The position numbers were made by a program, and so were the translations under genes. The notes beneath the pieces were generated by a model, which worked only from the letters and a program-made list of their open reading frames with translations, was not told the DNA's origin and ran no database searches. Shown one piece after another: positions 16,090-16,349 of a stretch of 16,349 nucleotides of DNA; within the stretch, counting starts at the first letter, position 1; each line of letters opens with the position of its first letter. Source of the stretch: Eubacterium sp. (lineage in GTDB: Bacteria; Bacillota; Clostridia; Lachnospirales; CAG-274); the NCBI GenBank assembly GCA_020859645.1, contig JAJBVU010000136.1, forward strand, positions 1 to 16,349, written 5' to 3'.

Positions 16090-16185
16090 ACAAAAGGGAA
16101 TTGCTGTTTCAGCGATTAATGCCCCTTTAAAATTTTGATTGTATTAACAACCGCTAAACTTTGGTAGGGTCAGGCGGTTGTTTTT
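16090..16185 (+). ncRNA. candidate small RNA, antisense to the 3' end of the minus-strand peptide gene
   Basis: A transcript starting about 7 nt after the promoter and ending at the terminator would be about 95 nt. It has a first hairpin at 16093-16128 (AAAGGG and AATTGCTG pairing with CAGCGATT and CCCTTT, loop TTT, 5-nt bulge) and a terminator hairpin at 16147-16185. It is complementary to the last codons and 3' untranslated region of the small peptide gene on the other strand. This tail-to-tail overlap is like known Firmicute type I antitoxins such as RatA and SR4. No family is recognised. Confidence 0.5.
16147..16185 (+). terminator. intrinsic terminator
   Basis: A stem of ACAACCGC (16147-16154) and GCGGTTGT (16174-16181) is followed by TTTT. 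It ends the candidate small RNA and probably also catches readthrough from the sortase operon. The same hairpin lies over the end of the minus-strand peptide gene, whose stop codon is in its loop region. Confidence 0.75.
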
Positions 16186-16241
16186 ATGATATAAAGTATA
16201 ATGAGTACCAATGTAAGGTATAAAATATCTTTATTATTCAT
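16170..16241 (-). CDS. 23-residue hydrophobic membrane peptide, possible type I toxin
   Basis: Translation from ATG at 16241-16239 gives a 23-residue peptide: MNNKD, then an uninterrupted hydrophobic stretch ILYLTLVLIILYII, then KTTA and TGA. It has a strong Shine-Dalgarno (GAAAGGGGGTG, 5-nt gap). A second perfect SD-like AAAGGAGG lies 36 nt further upstream (16278-16285) with no usable start, possibly a ribosome standby site. A weak promoter, TTGTCT-16-TTAAAT, lies at 16331-16304. The hairpin at 16128-16093 followed by TTTTG could end the mRNA. Small size, a single membrane span, basic ends and a converging antisense RNA fit the type I toxin pattern. It matches no family I can name, and a non-toxin peptide is possible. 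Confidence 0.5.
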   Translation of the reverse strand: MNNKDILYLTLVLIILYIIKTTA

Positions 16242-16303
16242 AATTACACCCCCTTTCAAAATCGGAATTCGGATTAACCTCCTTTCAATTTTGATGGTGG
16301 GGC

Positions 16304-16331
16304 ATTTAACCGCCGAATCGTGAGTAGACAA
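16304..16331 (-). promoter_or_regulatory. weak promoter for the minus-strand peptide gene
   Basis: Read on the minus strand: TTGTCT (16331-16326), a 16-bp spacer and TTAAAT (16309-16304). Four of six positions match in each hexamer. The start point would be near 16297, giving a leader of about 55 nt with two Shine-Dalgarno copies, both in TTGAAAGG(A/G)GG contexts. No other gene is visible up to the window end. Confidence 0.35.
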
Positions 16332-16349
16332 CTCCCTTTTGCTTATAAA

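Overview
The window carries one sortase-assembled pilus locus of a low-to-medium GC Gram-positive anaerobe. It is most likely a gut Clostridia member (Oscillospiraceae/Ruminococcus-like). The evidence is the family of surface proteins ending in LPxTG-type sorting signals, CnaB/SpaA isopeptide domains, strong AGGAG-type ribosome binding sites, and GC-rich palindromic intergenic repeats of a kind common in that group. The genus assignment is inference.

Layout, left to right. A regulatory region (about 1-279) has a sigma-A-like promoter, an 11-bp-periodic array of TTAA boxes and a G8 tract. It leads into a 2725-residue multidomain adhesin (280-8457), probably the pilus tip or a long stand-alone adhesin. 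An intergenic region with a palindromic MITE-like repeat and a G11 tract follows, then backbone-type pilin 1 (8944-10662, LPETG) and a terminator. Next comes a second, differently folded repeat and a G8 tract, then the paralogous pilin 2 (11194-13008, IPETG) and another terminator. A second copy of the MITE-like repeat precedes a compact operon: class C pilin sortase (13317-14198), Pro/Ser/Glu-tailed LPQTG basal-type pilin (14218-15408) and a second, divergent sortase (15408-16037). The last ~300 bp hold a convergent pair: a short structured plus-strand RNA and a minus-strand 23-residue hydrophobic peptide gene, resembling a type I toxin-antitoxin module.

How the genes probably work together: the class C sortase polymerises pilin 1 and/or pilin 2 through a lysine preceding the D2 domain, with the giant adhesin as tip. 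The LPQTG protein and second sortase would attach the fibre to the wall. The three exposed structural genes each have their own control region with a G8-G11 homopolymer close to the transcription or translation start. The machinery operon has none. This suggests a phase-variable pilus in which tip and two alternative backbones switch independently while assembly machinery stays on. In both pilin leaders the G-tract can also pair with a conserved CCTCCAC element just before the ribosome binding site. The adhesin appears to display three related carbohydrate-binding-like modules (plus two other beta-rich modules) inserted inside loops of CnaB domains. Functional statements come from sequence motifs only; no database search was possible.
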